A stretch of 64,000 bases of DNA, from assembly GCA_021495925.1 (NCBI GenBank), contig JAKEKT010000008.1, positions 1 to 64,000 on the forward strand, written 5' to 3'. Origin of the DNA: Diplodia intermedia. Lineage: Eukaryota; Ascomycota; Dothideomycetes; Botryosphaeriales; Botryosphaeriaceae. Shown here one piece after another: positions 33,015 through 45,143 of this stretch. A program made the position numbers and the translations under genes. Under the pieces are notes generated by a model. That model ran no database searches and was not told the DNA's origin. It was given only the letters and a program-made list of their open reading frames with translations. Numbering within the stretch: the first letter of the stretch is position 1; each line of letters begins with the position of its first letter.

Positions 33015-35174
33015 AATATTTGAGATGTGAGACATGTAGTCGGTGTAACAAAGCTCTGGAGCTTGATTGGCCTTTCAGAGAGGATGGCTCTGCAAGGGCG
33101 AACAAATGATTGATTAATTTCTCAAGGACCGCACGCGGCACAGCTTGATTTTTGCCTACCGAGACGGCACAAAGCGCCATCCCTGGCTCATCCATGGCCA
33201 CTCAGTGCTCCTGGAGAGCCACGTATCCTCCGGAGGCTCTGAGTGGTTCACTGGCCATATACACTTAATTAAACCTGTTGGATTTTGGAGTGTTTGGTGA
33301 GAGGTTGTTGTATTGGCATGAGGAGCGGAGGGAAGGTGACCCGGGGCCTGCCTATATACCCTGCTCCTCGCTGACTAAGCTATTCTGTTTATATTCCAAC
33401 AAAACCCCTCCTTCTTCGCTCGCTCCGTCTCTTCGCCGACTGCACACACTTACAATAGCGACGCATTGAAGCCGAATGGTGGCCTGCATCCCCAAATCAC
33501 AGCCTCAATGATGGGTCGGGGCTTCATCATCCCATCGCAGCGGCTAGTTTTTGGTCAACCTCACGCAGTCCAGACGGTGGAAGTCCCACTCACCCAAGGT
33601 ACAGTACCAGCGCACGGTAAGTGGCCCACGACTAAAGTTCTGACAAGTATCAGACCATAGGGTTCCTCAATTGTCCTGCATCGGGAAATCAGCGTCAGCA
33701 TAGGCAGCAAACACGTACCCGCTTGCGTGTCGCCTAAAATCCTTTCATACGAGGACTGCCGATATTCCGCTCACTTCAATACGAGACCATTTCTCCCTCT
33801 AACATGCATAACATGGCAGAAAGAGCGCGCTGCGGTGCACTCACTCTGCTCATATGTCCGCACCGACAGCGAGCTGATGACCTTCTCTCATTCTGCCCGA
33901 CGTTTGTTCTGGATCCAGCCTTTCCCGCTTCATTTGACTGAATCCGTTCCAGCACCGAAAGAGCTTGGGCATATGGAGCTTGGGAGCTGTACTTGCCGAG
34001 CGATCCAAGGTCGTGCCGCGACGGATAGGAATCGTGATGATCTGGGCGGGCATATCTGTAAGAGCTCACGGAGATCAGCAACGAAATCGGCTCGCGCTAC
34101 AGCTGAATAACCTTCCATTCTCGATCGGCCGTTCCATTCTCAGTCTTTGCCCACCATGGCTTCATCACGATCGTTAAGATTCTCGGTGGAAGGTTATTGT
34201 GCTGGCAACCGAGGGGGGATGCACTGTCTGGGTCGCGGACTCCTTCAACGAAGATCACCGAAGGCAGCTCAAGCTCGAGGTTTAGCTGGAAAATTGAAAA
34301 GATTTTGCGCTGGCCACGTCGCACAAAGCCATCAGCTTGCAGAAACCGGGCGTGACCCCCGCCTGCAGCATGCGCGTTACCGAACCACCATCACCTCTCG
34401 AATCCTGGCCCTACAGCACTAGAGCAGCGCTCCTCGCTCGCTGTACCCCGAGAACGGATATGATTTCCAATTGTAATGACACTATTGCTGTCCCCAGAGT
34501 CCACAATGCCTGGGTACTTGCACGATTAATGGCGGACTCCTGCCAGACGATACCGCGAGGCACCTGGACGGGGCTCCCTCCGGCGCCGAATTTACTTCGC
34601 TAACTGGTCGCATTCTTCGAAAACATCTCATGTCTTAAAAGCATCATTTACTTCGCTAATTGGCCGCACTCCTCGAGAACATCCGATGTCCTGAAAGCAT
34701 CATGCGCAAGTTCAAAAGGCCATTCCGGACTTCTCTGAGCGAGCAGGAGCCCCATCACGTGCTCCCGTTGTTAACTAGAGCATGGTTCGAGCGCAGTAGG
34801 GGAGGGGCTGTGCAGATCGAGTCGTCCGTCAATAGCTATTAGCTGTTTGTCCCACTCCACCTCGTCGCGCCCGCACAGCACCTCTTGCATTATTCGCCGC
34901 GGCGGCCTCTGCACCGCCAACAGCGCACGATCGTTCAGCGTTGCTTCTACACTGCTGTCTTTCTAGGCCCGTCTCTTGTTCTAAGCTCTCGACTGCACTC
35001 GCTCGACCGCCAACGTCCGACGTACGTGCCCCTTCGGGCCCAACTGCCCGCCAGGGAGCAACTGGCACTGCCGGCGGCTTGCAATCTCGTCTGCCTCGTG
35101 GTGATCAAGCTTATATACATCAAAGCCACTTCCGCAACTGGACACTACACAGCATCACACCATCCTGACCTACC
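33015..35174. other. Gene-poor intergenic region
   Basis: More than 2 kb without a supportable gene; frames are short on both strands. It contains the 56-nt duplication at 34591-34702, and its right end is the promoter of the gene at 35175. I could not assign a transposon family to any part. Confidence 0.5.
34591..34702. repeat. 56-nt tandem duplication with transition bias
   Basis: Copies 34591-34646 and 34647-34702 both start TTTACTTCGCTAA and end AAAGCATCA. By eye nearly all mismatches are C/T or G/A, and copy 1 usually carries the T or A. Confidence 0.7.
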
Positions 35175-36025
35175 ATGCCTCTCCAGTCTTCTATGACTGG
35201 CTCTGGATCCGAGGAATCAGAAGCGACCCCTTCCGACAAACACAAGAGCGCGATTATGAGGAGGCTTGCAATCTACTTGGCCCAGACGATCGGCGTAAGT
35301 GATTTTCGGTTTACCGCTGGAGCGTGTCAAATAGCTGATGACCTGAAGCTTATCGACGATTCCCGCCGCATTGCCAGCATCGGCTACAATGCGAATCCTA
35401 TTGTGTCCAGCGAGACCACCGCCTACTTTGCCGGCACCGACGAGCACGTAATAGTCATAAACTCTCCCAACCTCGCTTCCAGAAACCTCAACAACGTCGT
35501 CCTACTCAAAGCCGAGGCTGCTCGATCATTCCAAGAGCGTGGACATGTCGTCACAGTCGCTGGGAACATCTGCGTCAAAGCGGGCTACGCTGAGTGGTCC
35601 ATATCGGTCTCCGGATGCATGCTGGCCAACCTCTGTTTCAAAGACAAGCACTGCCGGAACAAGCAGATCCACACCGTCGACAAGGACACCGAGGACGTCG
35701 AGTTCTGGGTTCTCGACCACGGCGCGGAGGCCTTCCCGCACGATTTGTTCGTTACCCACGAATTCACTGCCACACACGGCCTCGACGGCCCGGTCGCCAG
35801 AGCCCTGGCGCTTTCCCGCAAGGGCCTGCGCCTGTGTCTCCCCGAGATCTCCGATGGTGAGTAGTGGCGGACTGCGTAGGCCGTAGATGCTGTGACGGAT
35901 AGCTGACGTTCGACACAGATGCCACAATCGCCGCCGCTCTCGCGCGCCAGCGAGCCACGGCCGCCGCCGACGCTGCCAAGCAGGACAGACAGGAGCGTCT
36001 GAGGCGTAGGCGAGTTCGCACTTGA
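35175..36025 (+). CDS. Hypothetical protein, family not recognised
   Basis: Exons 35175-35856 and 35919-36025 (62-nt intron, GTGAGT to CACAG) encode 262 residues from an ATG in good context (TACCATGCC). A further candidate intron (GTAAGT at 35295 to CTGAAG at 35348, 54 nt) is in frame, so the product may instead have 244 residues. No signal peptide or membrane span is visible. The body is ordinary globular sequence, for example 'GYNANPIVSSETTAYFAG' and 'VTVAGNICVKAGYAEW', and the C-terminus is an Ala/Arg-rich helix ending RRRRVRT. I do not recognise any domain and propose no function. It is divergent from the decayed region on its left and convergent with the DUF6594 gene. Confidence 0.6.
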
Positions 36026-36448
36026 GCGCACAGCCCGGCATCAGGGCTCAACGACCTCGGGCCATCGCCATTACTCATTGGCGTCAAACTCATGTACTTT
36101 GGCTCAAGCTCAATCCAAAGTACGTAGGCGAAAGGAAAAGCTTTTGGTGTTTCAGTGTATTTTGTTGACTTCGGCATTTCTCCTTTCTCATTTTTCTTCG
36201 ATTCTCCGATGATACCACCCACTTCTTGGCCATGGGTACATTGTACGCACCCATGTGCATGTCATCTTCCATCCGGGGTCTACTGTGACCGCGGATTCCA
36301 GTTATAGACTTTGGGAGGATTTACTGTTCTCGCAAACACGCAAAAGCCACACATGATCAAATCAATATTTTCGATGAAGAGCACCAGTGCCCTGCGCTAA
36401 GATGAACCCCCTCTTTCCTGCCCTCGTTCCACTCACCACAACCCCCCG
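36026..36448. other. Intergenic between convergent genes
   Basis: Shared 3' flank of the genes at 35175 (plus) and 36449 (minus). Nothing else is recognised. Confidence 0.5.
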
Positions 36449-38006
36449 CTACTTCGTGATGAAGACGACATTCACCGCCGCGAACGCAGCGGCGACGGCA
36501 AACACCTCGGCGCGCTTAACGTCCGCCCACCACGTCAACAGCACCGCCAACACAAAGTTAAACAGCGCAACGAGGCCCAAACTCAGCGCGCGCACAGGGA
36601 CATCCTCGACCCGCTGCAGCGCGACCATGGACGCCACGGGCAGCATGGCCGCGACCCCGCTCGTCGCCACGAACGTCAGGCGGTATATCATCTTGTCGTC
36701 GACGAAGACCGCCGTCGCACCACCTCCCCGCGGCCAGTGGAACCGCCCTTTACGCTTGTGCAGCCGCCCGACGACGGCGTTGACGACGGACTGCGTCAGC
36801 CGGTCGCACGCGGGCCGCGCGAGCAGCGTGATCAGGTCGCCCGCCGGCGCCCGCGCGTAGATGCCGCCCGCCACGCAGCCCCAGACCGAGGCGTCCTTGC
36901 CGCTCAGCGCGCCGCCGTCGCGCATCTCGCGCGAGCGCAGGTATTCTTGGATGTCGCGGAGGTCGTGCGCGCTGGGCTCCGGGGCGGAGAGGACTTGCAT
37001 CGTTTGGAGGATGGCGGAGTCTGCGGGGAGGGGGCGAAAGTGGTGGGGTGTGGCGTTAGTTCTGCTGATGCGATATTTTGGTGGGAGTGGGAGGATTTCG
37101 GCGTGGTGGAGGGAGGTTGAGGGGTCTGTGTGTGTGTGTGTGTGTATGTGCTGGATTTGGGTGCGTCTCTTCCCCTCACCTTTTTCACTTACTGTATCTC
37201 TGCAGCTTTTCTCGTATTTCTTCCACCGTGCGCCACTGGGAGCCATCGTGTAGCGCCTTTTCCTCTATAGACGCGTCTTCGGACGTTGATCGGCTCAAGT
37301 AATACCAGTTGCTGGCGTACTTCCGCCTCAGGCTTTCCTCTCCCGCGCAAGCGTCTGCCAGCTGGTACGCTCGCAATTCGTCCTCTAAACACACCAGCTC
37401 CGCCTGCATGTAGAGCAGGTTCTGAATGTTGAGTGTGGCGAAGCTCCGGAAGATGGACGCTTCGGGCATGCTGGCCATTCGTCGGGCGAGGCTGGGGTAG
37501 CCGGCCGGCGGCTTGCCGCCGTTGGCACCGCCGCCGTACTGCTGCCCGACGGTTGTTGCCGCTGATTCTGATGCTGGGAACGTTATGTGATTGGTAGCGG
37601 TTTGTAATACTTGCAGTGAGGAATTTGATGGCGTACGGGCAGTGGCCTCTCCTGAGCCGCGAGAAGGCGGGGGAGATGGCGGTAGTGATATCGCTGCTGC
37701 TGTTGCAGCATCTGCTACCTGTGAGGCTGGTAATCCGGATGGGAGCAATACGTTGCCGACTGCTGTTCCACGAGCTTGGCTTGGGGGAACAGTTGAGAGT
37801 GCTTGTCTAGATAAGGGCCACCAAGGAGTAACTTTGGCTGATATGGATGCCCTAGAGCCAGCAATAATGGTGTCTGATCTTCCCTCTTCGCGATAGGGTT
37901 CTGAAAGTGATAGATGACGAAGTCTGATGCCGGGGCTTTCTTCCCTGTCTCGGACCAGGGGCAGAATTGGCTCGGATGAGGAAAACAGGCTTTGAAACGC
38001 TTGCAT
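36449..38006 (-). CDS. DUF6594-type fungal membrane protein
   Basis: Exons 38006-37193 and 37020-36449, split by a 172-nt intron that is long for this window, encode 461 residues. After a disordered Ser/Pro-rich region (about 1-160) comes the family core: 'LARRMASMPEASIFRSFATL', 'NIQNLLYMQAELVCLEDELR', and across the junction 'LQRYNSAILQ', then 'DLRDIQEYLRSREM'. The C-terminus has hydrophobic spans ('LTFVATSGVAAMLPVASMVAL', trimmed, then 'LGLVALFNFVLAVLLTWW' and 'VFAVAAAFAAVNVVFI'). This order is typical of DUF6594 proteins, whose function is unknown. The longer frame begins at a GTG; ATG 38006 is the first supported start. The intron contains a TG repeat at 37127-37145. Confidence 0.82.
37127..37145. 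repeat. (TG)n microsatellite in intron
   Basis: Short TG dinucleotide run inside the intron of the DUF6594-type gene. Confidence 0.8.
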
Positions 38007-39611
38007 GTTACGTCCGCTCTCGGAAGAATGGTATGTAGAAAAAGCAGAAAAGATAACTTGGACAAGAGACACAGCCTACCCGGCAATTCTCGACGAGGCA
38101 TAAATAGGCCTCCATACGTACACCATCATGGGAAGTTCAGCCTCATGATGGGGCGAGCGGCTGTCATTGAGCCTCGATCCTGATAATTGACTACGGAATG
38201 GGAGGTGCATACCGGACGCATGCAGAGGCCGCAGCGTGCTTGCTGCCTCCACTTGGAGGGGGCTGCAGGCTTCCACCAGTGAAGCTCAGTTCGCTTCTCA
38301 GGGCTCGCAGTGTGGTTCCACTCTCATAGTGATGGGCCTACCGCGAACGTGCATTCGGTGGCTGGGCTGGCCTTTCATGAAGGGTCTCCGTATGCACTTC
38401 CAAGCCGGTCGGGTGGGACAAAGGACGACTGACTGCAGCCTCTCTCATGATAGAGTTCATCATCGCAAGTCTCGTGCATCTTTGATCAACAGAGAAACCG
38501 ACAAACAAGCATTTGGGGCTCTTCATTGAACGGAAATAGTATGGAAGAGGTACAAGTAAGGGTTTGGCCTGTATTGTTTTCTACAGAAAGCGAGAAGCAG
38601 AGGGAGAGGGCCTTCCATTGGGACATGCCGCTGCTGACGACTGCATGGCAATGGTTGACGCGTGTTAGTGAATAATCCGGTCAAACGGTTGAGCATGCCT
38701 CACGATTGGATGCTGCGAATTGGACTGCCAGCTCGCAATATGCTGTGCGACCATACCTCGCGATATATACGACGTTCTCGGCATCGCCCCCACATGCTCC
38801 AAAGCTCGTCACCCGAGGCTTGCTCGTGACAAAACATCGGTTGTGCGATACGGACGGGGTGTTGACCTATGGAAACCCGCACAGTCAGTTTATCGATGCA
38901 AGCCACCTGGCAATGCGGCAAAACCCACCTTTGTCCCACAGAGGCTTGCAGTAACCGAGCTGAACGGCCAGGAGTCGAGGCGCTGTTTGAACGGCACAGC
39001 CGCGGGGCGAGTTACAGGAGAAGGCGCATCTGCCTCGTTTAGAAGTCCCGTTGCATCTCCCAGCCAGTTGAGAGAATAGGTTTGCAGTTGCGGTTTTGCG
39101 CAGCAGTGCGGCTGTCGGGGCTGTCACCCGAGGCTCCAGCGAGCAGGGGGGTGCATAGCCCCTCACAATGCGCCTTGCCGAACAACGCAAGTCAGAGCCA
39201 AGGGTCAGCTGCACATTAGCCCCCTTGGGCCAGCCCTTTCAGTTGATGGAATTTTGTGTTACACAAAGGAGCAGGTTCTGTGACAGGAGCGGGCTGCCAT
39301 ATTCTCCTGATCATATCCGTGACGAGGCCGCCCCAAGCAAGCTGGAGACTCTATTTCCTCTCGGTCACCCAGTGCTCTCTCTTGTTTGAGAATGCACGTT
39401 TCTCGTTCCCTCCGATTATTATCATGTGTACGTCCACACGACCCGTTTCATGACGGACTGCTGGTCGAAATTGCCAGGCTGACATTCCCTACCATATGGC
39501 CAGTACAAACCGCCGCGCCGCCGAATACAGCTCTTCGGACAATCACCAAAACTACGAATAGCTAGCGTTGCCCGAAATAGTCGAATATACAGCCTCATAA
39601 GCCAGGAGACA
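38007..39611. other. Intergenic, no gene recognised
   Basis: This contains the promoter of the DUF6594-type gene and then sequence with only short motif-free frames. A start-like MASTNRRAAEY mini-frame near 39500 stops after about 21 codons. Confidence 0.45.
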
Positions 39612-40073
39612 GTGGCGGCGTTACAGTGGGACATCACACCTCAGCCGTGCACTCTATGGCTCAACGGGCTTGACGTGGAAGTGCTGGGGGCCGTTGAATT
39701 GGCATGGAGACTGGAGGGATATGACACGTCGGAGCTGAGCAAATTCTGGGTTCTGGCCGACCCAAACCCGCCCTTTGATGTGGCCTTCTCGAGGGAGCTT
39801 GCGGAGAGCTACGGACTGCTGCCACAAAGAGTAAGCCTATCGATGGGGGAGATCAAAGACTATGCTTCATGGCTGACTTCAAGGAAAGGATGGTTGGATT
39901 TGGAGCCTTATCCGTTGGCTTCGGAAACAACGCTTTTGGGAGGGGAGAGATCCAACAACGTCGGGTTCGACGATAGCGGAAACAAGCGAGCTCGAACCTC
40001 GGACACATGCCAGCTGGGACAGAAGACGGAAGACGGATTCTTGAAGCGTAAAGTCGCATCACGCTTTTCCTAA
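39612..40073 (+). CDS. Possible gene fragment, family not recognised
   Basis: The frame encodes about 153 residues with reasonable composition ('LWLNGLDVEVLGAVELAW', 'LADPNPPFDVAFSRELAE') and ends in a basic segment. It opens at a GTG and has no good ATG; the open frame continues upstream without one. An unseen 5' exon or a decayed gene would explain this. No function is proposed. Confidence 0.3.
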   Translation: MAALQWDITPQPCTLWLNGLDVEVLGAVELAWRLEGYDTSELSKFWVLADPNPPFDVAFSRELAESYGLLPQRVSLSMGEIKDYASWLTSRKGWLDLEPYPLASETTLLGGERSNNVGFDDSGNKRARTSDTCQLGQKTEDGFLKRKVASRFS

Positions 40074-40772
40074 GTGAGGATGAAGCCACGAGGACATTTC
40101 CCTTTACGGGGTCAGTACGTAGCTTGGGTATCAGCAGGCGCGGTATATCGGATTTTTTGACGACGCTGTGACTGATTGGATTGTCTCTGTAGGCACAGCC
40201 AATCGATGCTTTATACCGTTACGTTCACGATGGTTACGATAAGAGGCTTGAAGTTCACAGTGTTGAATGGTGTCCACTTGACGCCCGTGCGAGCCAGGTT
40301 TTTTGAGTTGAATCTTTTACTGCAGAAGCAAACGCCAGGCGTACCCCTCATCTTTTCCAAGGTACTACAATTCTCAATGCACTTTCTTATTACAGCAAAT
40401 AACCTCAATGGTTTGCTGGTATTTGCCCCGCATGCGCCGATTTCTTCGCCTTGTATATGGATGGCTCTTACTTTCCTCAGTGATCCTCATCGACAACAAA
40501 GCTGTAGAGCATTCGGTAAGAGTAGGTACTCCTTCAGAATGAAAGGGTGCAGCAAGTTGTGTGACGGCGCGCCTGACTTGTAGGGTGGTACAGAGCTAAT
40601 GCAGACTGCGCCACACTACGCAATACGAGAGCCGAAAATGTCTTTGCTGCCTAACGATTGATCCATAAAAGCCCTAAAGACATGAAGCACGCCAGATCGC
40701 TTCTTTCGTCCTCTTCGTCCACCTGATTCGGTCCCCTCTGAGTGATCAACTATTCGCCTTTATCTCACCACC
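40074..40772. other. Intergenic upstream of HET gene
   Basis: Probable promoter of the HET-domain gene; a 135-codon plus-strand frame at 40176-40583 has no motif support. Confidence 0.45.
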
Positions 40773-42776
40773 ATGTCGACCGACCATGCAGAACTACAAC
40801 GGGGAACGAAGAGGATTGCTATCACTGAAGATTACGGCCGGGAAACGAAACTTGTCAAACCTAATGATGATGCATCGACAACAATTACGCCAAGCCGCTC
40901 AGGTTTGATGCCTTCATCAACGAATGGACCAGACCAGGCCACGATCTGCCAGCCGTGCAGAAAGTGGGGAGTCTTCGAGGCGTTTCTTGATGTTATTGAG
41001 CATCGCAAAAAGTCAAGACGTATTCCCTCCCGGAGAAACCAGCCTCTTCATGAGTCTTGTCCCTCCTGCAGCATACTTCTTCGCGCCGAGCAATGTTACC
41101 AGAAGACAGATGCAGTCTATTTCTACCATTTCAACCAATCTGGTAGTGGATCAACCCCTACAGAAGTGTGTGAAGGGTTCAGGCTTGCAAACTTCGGTGG
41201 CACATTCAGCATTCGAAAACCCAGAAAAAAGCATACACCAGAAGTCACCAAGTTCAAACAGACCATTCAGGACTCAGTCACGTTCAACTGCTCGACATTC
41301 CAAAAGCAACTGCGGATCTGCCAAGAGAAGCATCGGAATTGTCGGCTACGAGACGGGCAGGTCGTTCGCGGCTTGAAAGTCATCGATTGCCGGACACGCC
41401 AAATCATTCAAGCGCAGCCCGACTGCGCATACGTGGCACTCAGTTACGTGTGGGGATCCGGAAACTCTGGTGATCTCCAAAACCTCCCAAGGACCATTGC
41501 AGACGCGTTATCCGTCACCCTGAGCCTGGGCTTCCGTTACATATGGGTCGACAGATACTGCATCGATCAGCAAAACAACCAGGAGAAACACTCGCAAATC
41601 CAGCAGATGGGCTTGATCTACGGCCAAGCTCAGCTCACTATCGTCGCTGCCGCCGGCAAAGATCCAACACACGGCCTTCCCGGTGTCTCATTCAATCGGC
41701 CATCAAAAGAGGGGTCTAAAATCTTGCTCAATCAACATACGCTTTACCCCATGCATCAGACATCAGAGGCACTCCTGTCGGCCTCTGTGTGGATGTCTCG
41801 TGCCTGGACATATCAAGAATTTGTCTTGTCAAAGCGCAGGCTCGTCTTCACGGATCAGCATGCATTTCTGGAATGCCAAGAAACCATGGTAGAGGAGTGG
41901 CCGGCATCAGTTTGGAGAAACACCTTTGTGCCACAAAAGACAGAAGGAATGGGATGCCACCTAAGAGATACTTTGTCTTTTAGAGAAGATATGTCTGCCT
42001 TGGAACAGTTTTCTGAGACTGTAAGGCGGTACTCGAAACGTAGCTTGACTTACGCTTCGGACACCTTGAACGGCATTCTGGGGGTCCTGTCCACTTTCGA
42101 GCAAATGTCGACACCGATATATCATCTGCATGGCCTCCCATACTCATTTGATGGACGCAAAGCCAGTCTACGGCTGGCATGGATTTCCTCTGTTGGGGGA
42201 AATGATGGCCTTCCGGATGCGCTCCTCGCTCGACGGAAATTGGATGAGCCGGTTGGTACTAAAAACCAACTAGAGGATTTTCCTTCGTGGTCATGGACTG
42301 CGTGGGCAGGATTTCCAGTGCTTTGCAACGGGTTTCGGCACAGCATATTCCCACAAGTTTGTGTGGAAGTGATGAAGAGCAGCGAGGTAGTGCAATTGGA
42401 AGAGTATACACGCCGCAGGCTGTCAGGGGAAGACATCATAGCTTCCTCTTCCATCTGGGTTGACGGTTGGACTCATCCCGTAGAGCCTTTTCGATCAAAC
42501 GGTCACTTGCTGTTCAACATAATATACGGCGAGTCTCGGAAACTTCCCATAAAATGTGATAATCTGGCTTTCTCCGAAGTGGATTATTTCGACACCGAGG
42601 AACCATTGGGAGATTTAATTGCATTTCTGGTAGGGATAGGGCCCGACGTGATTTGCTGTCATTTTTTGCTTCTCGAATATAACAAAGACGGATACCGGCG
42701 TATCGGATTGTTTGAAGCGAATATTGGGATGCGAGAACACTTTCACGCGACTCGAAGAAATATTCGACTCGGTTAA
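40773..42776 (+). CDS. HET-domain (heterokaryon incompatibility) protein
   Basis: A single exon encodes 667 residues from an ATG in strong context (CACCATGTC). The N-terminal ~120 residues contain paired cysteines ('ICQPCRKWG', 'CPSCSILL'). The HET domain spans about 210-360 with its three hallmark blocks: 'YVALSYVWG', 'GFRYIWVDRYCIDQQN' and 'ARAWTYQE'-like 'MSRAWTYQEFVLSKR'. HET domains trigger fungal cell death when incompatible strains fuse, usually downstream of a partner; recent work treats them as TIR-like. The remaining ~300 residues are C-terminal sequence common to this class. No partner gene is adjacent, though STAND genes lie elsewhere in the window. The gene looks intact. Confidence 0.93.
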   Translation: MSTDHAELQRGTKRIAITEDYGRETKLVKPNDDASTTITPSRSGLMPSSTNGPDQATICQPCRKWGVFEAFLDVIEHRKKSRRIPSRRNQPLHESCPSCSILLRAEQCYQKTDAVYFYHFNQSGSGSTPTEVCEGFRLANFGGTFSIRKPRKKHTPEVTKFKQTIQDSVTFNCSTFQKQLRICQEKHRNCRLRDGQVVRGLKVIDCRTRQIIQAQPDCAYVALSYVWGSGNSGDLQNLPRTIADALSVTLSLGFRYIWVDRYCIDQQNNQEKHSQIQQMGLIYGQAQLTIVAAAGKDPTHGLPGVSFNRPSKEGSKILLNQHTLYPMHQTSEALLSASVWMSRAWTYQEFVLSKRRLVFTDQHAFLECQETMVEEWPASVWRNTFVPQKTEGMGCHLRDTLSFREDMSALEQFSETVRRYSKRSLTYASDTLNGILGVLSTFEQMSTPIYHLHGLPYSFDGRKASLRLAWISSVGGNDGLPDALLARRKLDEPVGTKNQLEDFPSWSWTAWAGFPVLCNGFRHSIFPQVCVEVMKSSEVVQLEEYTRRRLSGEDIIASSSIWVDGWTHPVEPFRSNGHLLFNIIYGESRKLPIKCDNLAFSEVDYFDTEEPLGDLIAFLVGIGPDVICCHFLLLEYNKDGYRRIGLFEANIGMREHFHATRRNIRLG

Positions 42777-43064
42777 AGTACAAAGGACATCAATTTTGCT
42801 CTCTTCAAGAGCCAGCATGGAGCAATGTTCAATGTATCAGGACAATCTAATTGAAACATCATGATCAGATAGCCAGTGGTGCCTGAATGGATGGCCTGCT
42901 TGGCCCAGCCAAGGTTAAAGGATGTAAGTGATCCATTGCAGCAAGCGCCTCAATTGACATATGAAGCATTCATTCATGATTATTATCCGCCAACTCCCGC
43001 TACCCAAGCCAAACCACACACCCCAGAGAAATTTTCGCATCCGACGCCCCCGGCGTCACAAACT

Positions 43065-43614
43065 TCACACCAAATTCCCCCTCAACTCCTGCTCCCTCTC
43101 AATCGCCTCAAACAAACTCTTAAAGTTCCCCGCGCCAAAGCCATCAAAATTCCTCCTCTGAATAATCTCCACAAACACCGTAGGTCTATCCATCAAATGC
43201 TTCGTAAACAACTGCAACAAGTACCCGCCCTCATCGAAATCGATCAGCACGTCGAGCTCCTGGATCCTGTCGAAGTCCTCCTGCAGCTGCCAGCGGTTGA
43301 CCTTCGCGGAGCGGGCGAGGCGGTCGCGCATGGCGGCGTAGTAGGTGTCGGGGACCTTGATGAACTCGACGCCGCGGGCTTTCAGGTTGGTGATGGTGGC
43401 GAGGATGTCCGGGGTGCGCAGCGCGATGTGCTGCACGCCCGCGCCCGAGTTGAAGGCGATGTACTCTTCGATCTGCGACTGCTTCTTGCCGTGCGCCGGC
43501 TCGTTGATGGGCATCTTGACCGCGTCGTTGGGCGACGACATGACGATGGATTTGAGCGCCGAGTACTCGCTGTTTCGTTTGTCAGTGTTTGCGTCGGAGG
43601 ATTTGGATGAGTTG

Positions 43615-43651
<37 letters not shown>

Positions 43652-44488
43652 ACTCACGTGCAAATGTCCTTGTCGTCGACGCTCCAGAAGCGGTGGAAGC
43701 CGAGCATGCGCTCGTAGTACTCGCACGCGCCCTCCATCTCGTCCCAATCCTGGTTCCCGACGCAGTGGTCGATGGCCTCGAGGTCGATCTTGGGCAGGAA
43801 GCGGGACATGGGGTCGATGGAGCTCTCGGTGCGGTAGCCCGGTAGGAAGGTGCCGGTGTAATCGAGCTTTTGGATCAGCGTGTGCGTCGTGTCGCCGTAC
43901 GTCTTGATGGTGGCGAGGCGGACGGCGCCGTCGGAGCCTGTGGATTGTGTGTAAGGTGCGCGCACAACGGCGGCACCGGCCGCGACGGCGGACTCGTAGA
44001 CGCCATCGACCGAGTCGACTTCGAAGGCGACGTCTGTAGTGGGCTTGTTAGTGATATAGAATCTCATTGGGTTGTCTTCAAGAAGTCACGGGACTGAGGT
44101 GATATTGGGGGCGGAGATAAGGCATACCCTTGACGGCGTCACCGTGCCTCTCCATGTGCGCGTGCATCTCCCGCACCAACGCCCTCTCCTCCTCGCTAAA
44201 CTCCGGGCCCTTTTCAACCGCTTCGAGGCTGCGCAGCGGGCTGCTGAGTACAAAGGTCACGCCGCCGTTGCGCACGACGTGCGAGGCCACGGCGCGGGAT
44301 TTGGTTTCGAGGCCCTTGTACGCGACGCGCTCGAAGCCCATGCGCGTCACGTAATAAGTGGCGGCTTGCTTCGCGTTGCCTACCCACCAATGAACATGGT
44401 GGTAGCCGCGGTAGGATTGTAGCGAGGCCTCATCGGCGACAGGTTGTGTGGTAGGTGATTGCGGTGGCGAAACAGCGATGGGTGCCAT
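43065..44488 (-). CDS. hpd: 4-hydroxyphenylpyruvate dioxygenase
   Basis: Exons 44488-44128, 44033-43658 and 43569-43065 (introns 93 and 88 nt) give 413 residues. The enzyme converts 4-hydroxyphenylpyruvate to homogentisate, the second step of tyrosine breakdown and the entry to pyomelanin. The N-terminal barrel begins with 'YRGYHHVHWWVGNAK'. The C-terminal barrel carries the 2-His-1-Glu iron site: His210 ('EAIDHCVGN'), His293 ('GVQHIALRT') and Glu380 ('VFVEIIQRRNF'). The C-terminal gate helix 'GFGAGNFKSLFEAIEREQ' is present. All catalytic residues are in place and the length is normal. The second intron contains a GA repeat. It is divergent from the TTC36 homologue, sharing a 655-nt upstream region; other tyrosine-catabolic genes are not in the window. 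Confidence 0.96.
43617..43649. repeat. (GA)n microsatellite in HPPD intron
   Basis: About 16 uninterrupted GA dinucleotides inside the second HPPD intron; CT-rich on the coding strand, close to the donor. Confidence 0.9.
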
Positions 44489-45143
44489 GGCTGCTTGTGT
44501 GCGGAGGGTGCTCGGAAAGAGAACAGGAATGCAGTCTGCAGGAGTCTGAAAATGCCACAGAAAAGGTGGTCTGTATGATTGCTAAATACCCGAGCCTGCA
44601 GCGCCGTGGTTGAGATACAGGAAGACAGAAGGGCGGCTCCCCGTCGTCCGCGTCGAGTTCATATAGCTAAGCTCAACGCATGTGCCGTGTTGCTAATCCC
44701 CTCATTGCCGTTTGCTGACGTACCGGTCAGCTTGCAACAACCGCCGTGGACCGCTTTGTGCCGCTGCACGAGCCTTCCAAGTTGGGGAGGTGTGGGAGCT
44801 TGGATACCACGGACTTTGGCGGATATCCAGGGGATGACGGTGTCGGGGCGCGGATATCTCAGGAAATCGACGCCAAGACCGCCGTGGCGCTCGGCTTGCG
44901 GCGGGCCAACCTGACGCACCTGGACAAAGAGGACCTGCGAATAGGCTGCCCACGGATCGCTAATCAGGAGGGCTGGATAGGATTCTGAGCATAAGCCGCC
45001 TGCGCGGGGATCCGCGGTCTAGGGAGGCGTCCATGTGCCGCAACTTGTGGGGTCAGATACTTTTAAATCTGCCTTCAAACTTGACCTGCCTCCCCTACCT
45101 TTCGCTTCCCATACACCCGTTGTTTGCAGCACACCAAGTCAGC
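44489..45143. promoter_or_regulatory. Shared bidirectional promoter, HPPD/TTC36
   Basis: The 655 nt lie between two divergent start codons and carry no supportable gene. Co-regulation of both genes from here is inference; I could not pick out a specific transcription-factor site. Confidence 0.5.

Noticed and set aside
45033..45143. N-terminal extension of the TTC36-like protein
   Set aside because: The added 37 residues read like translated leader and do not match the family start at ATG 45144.
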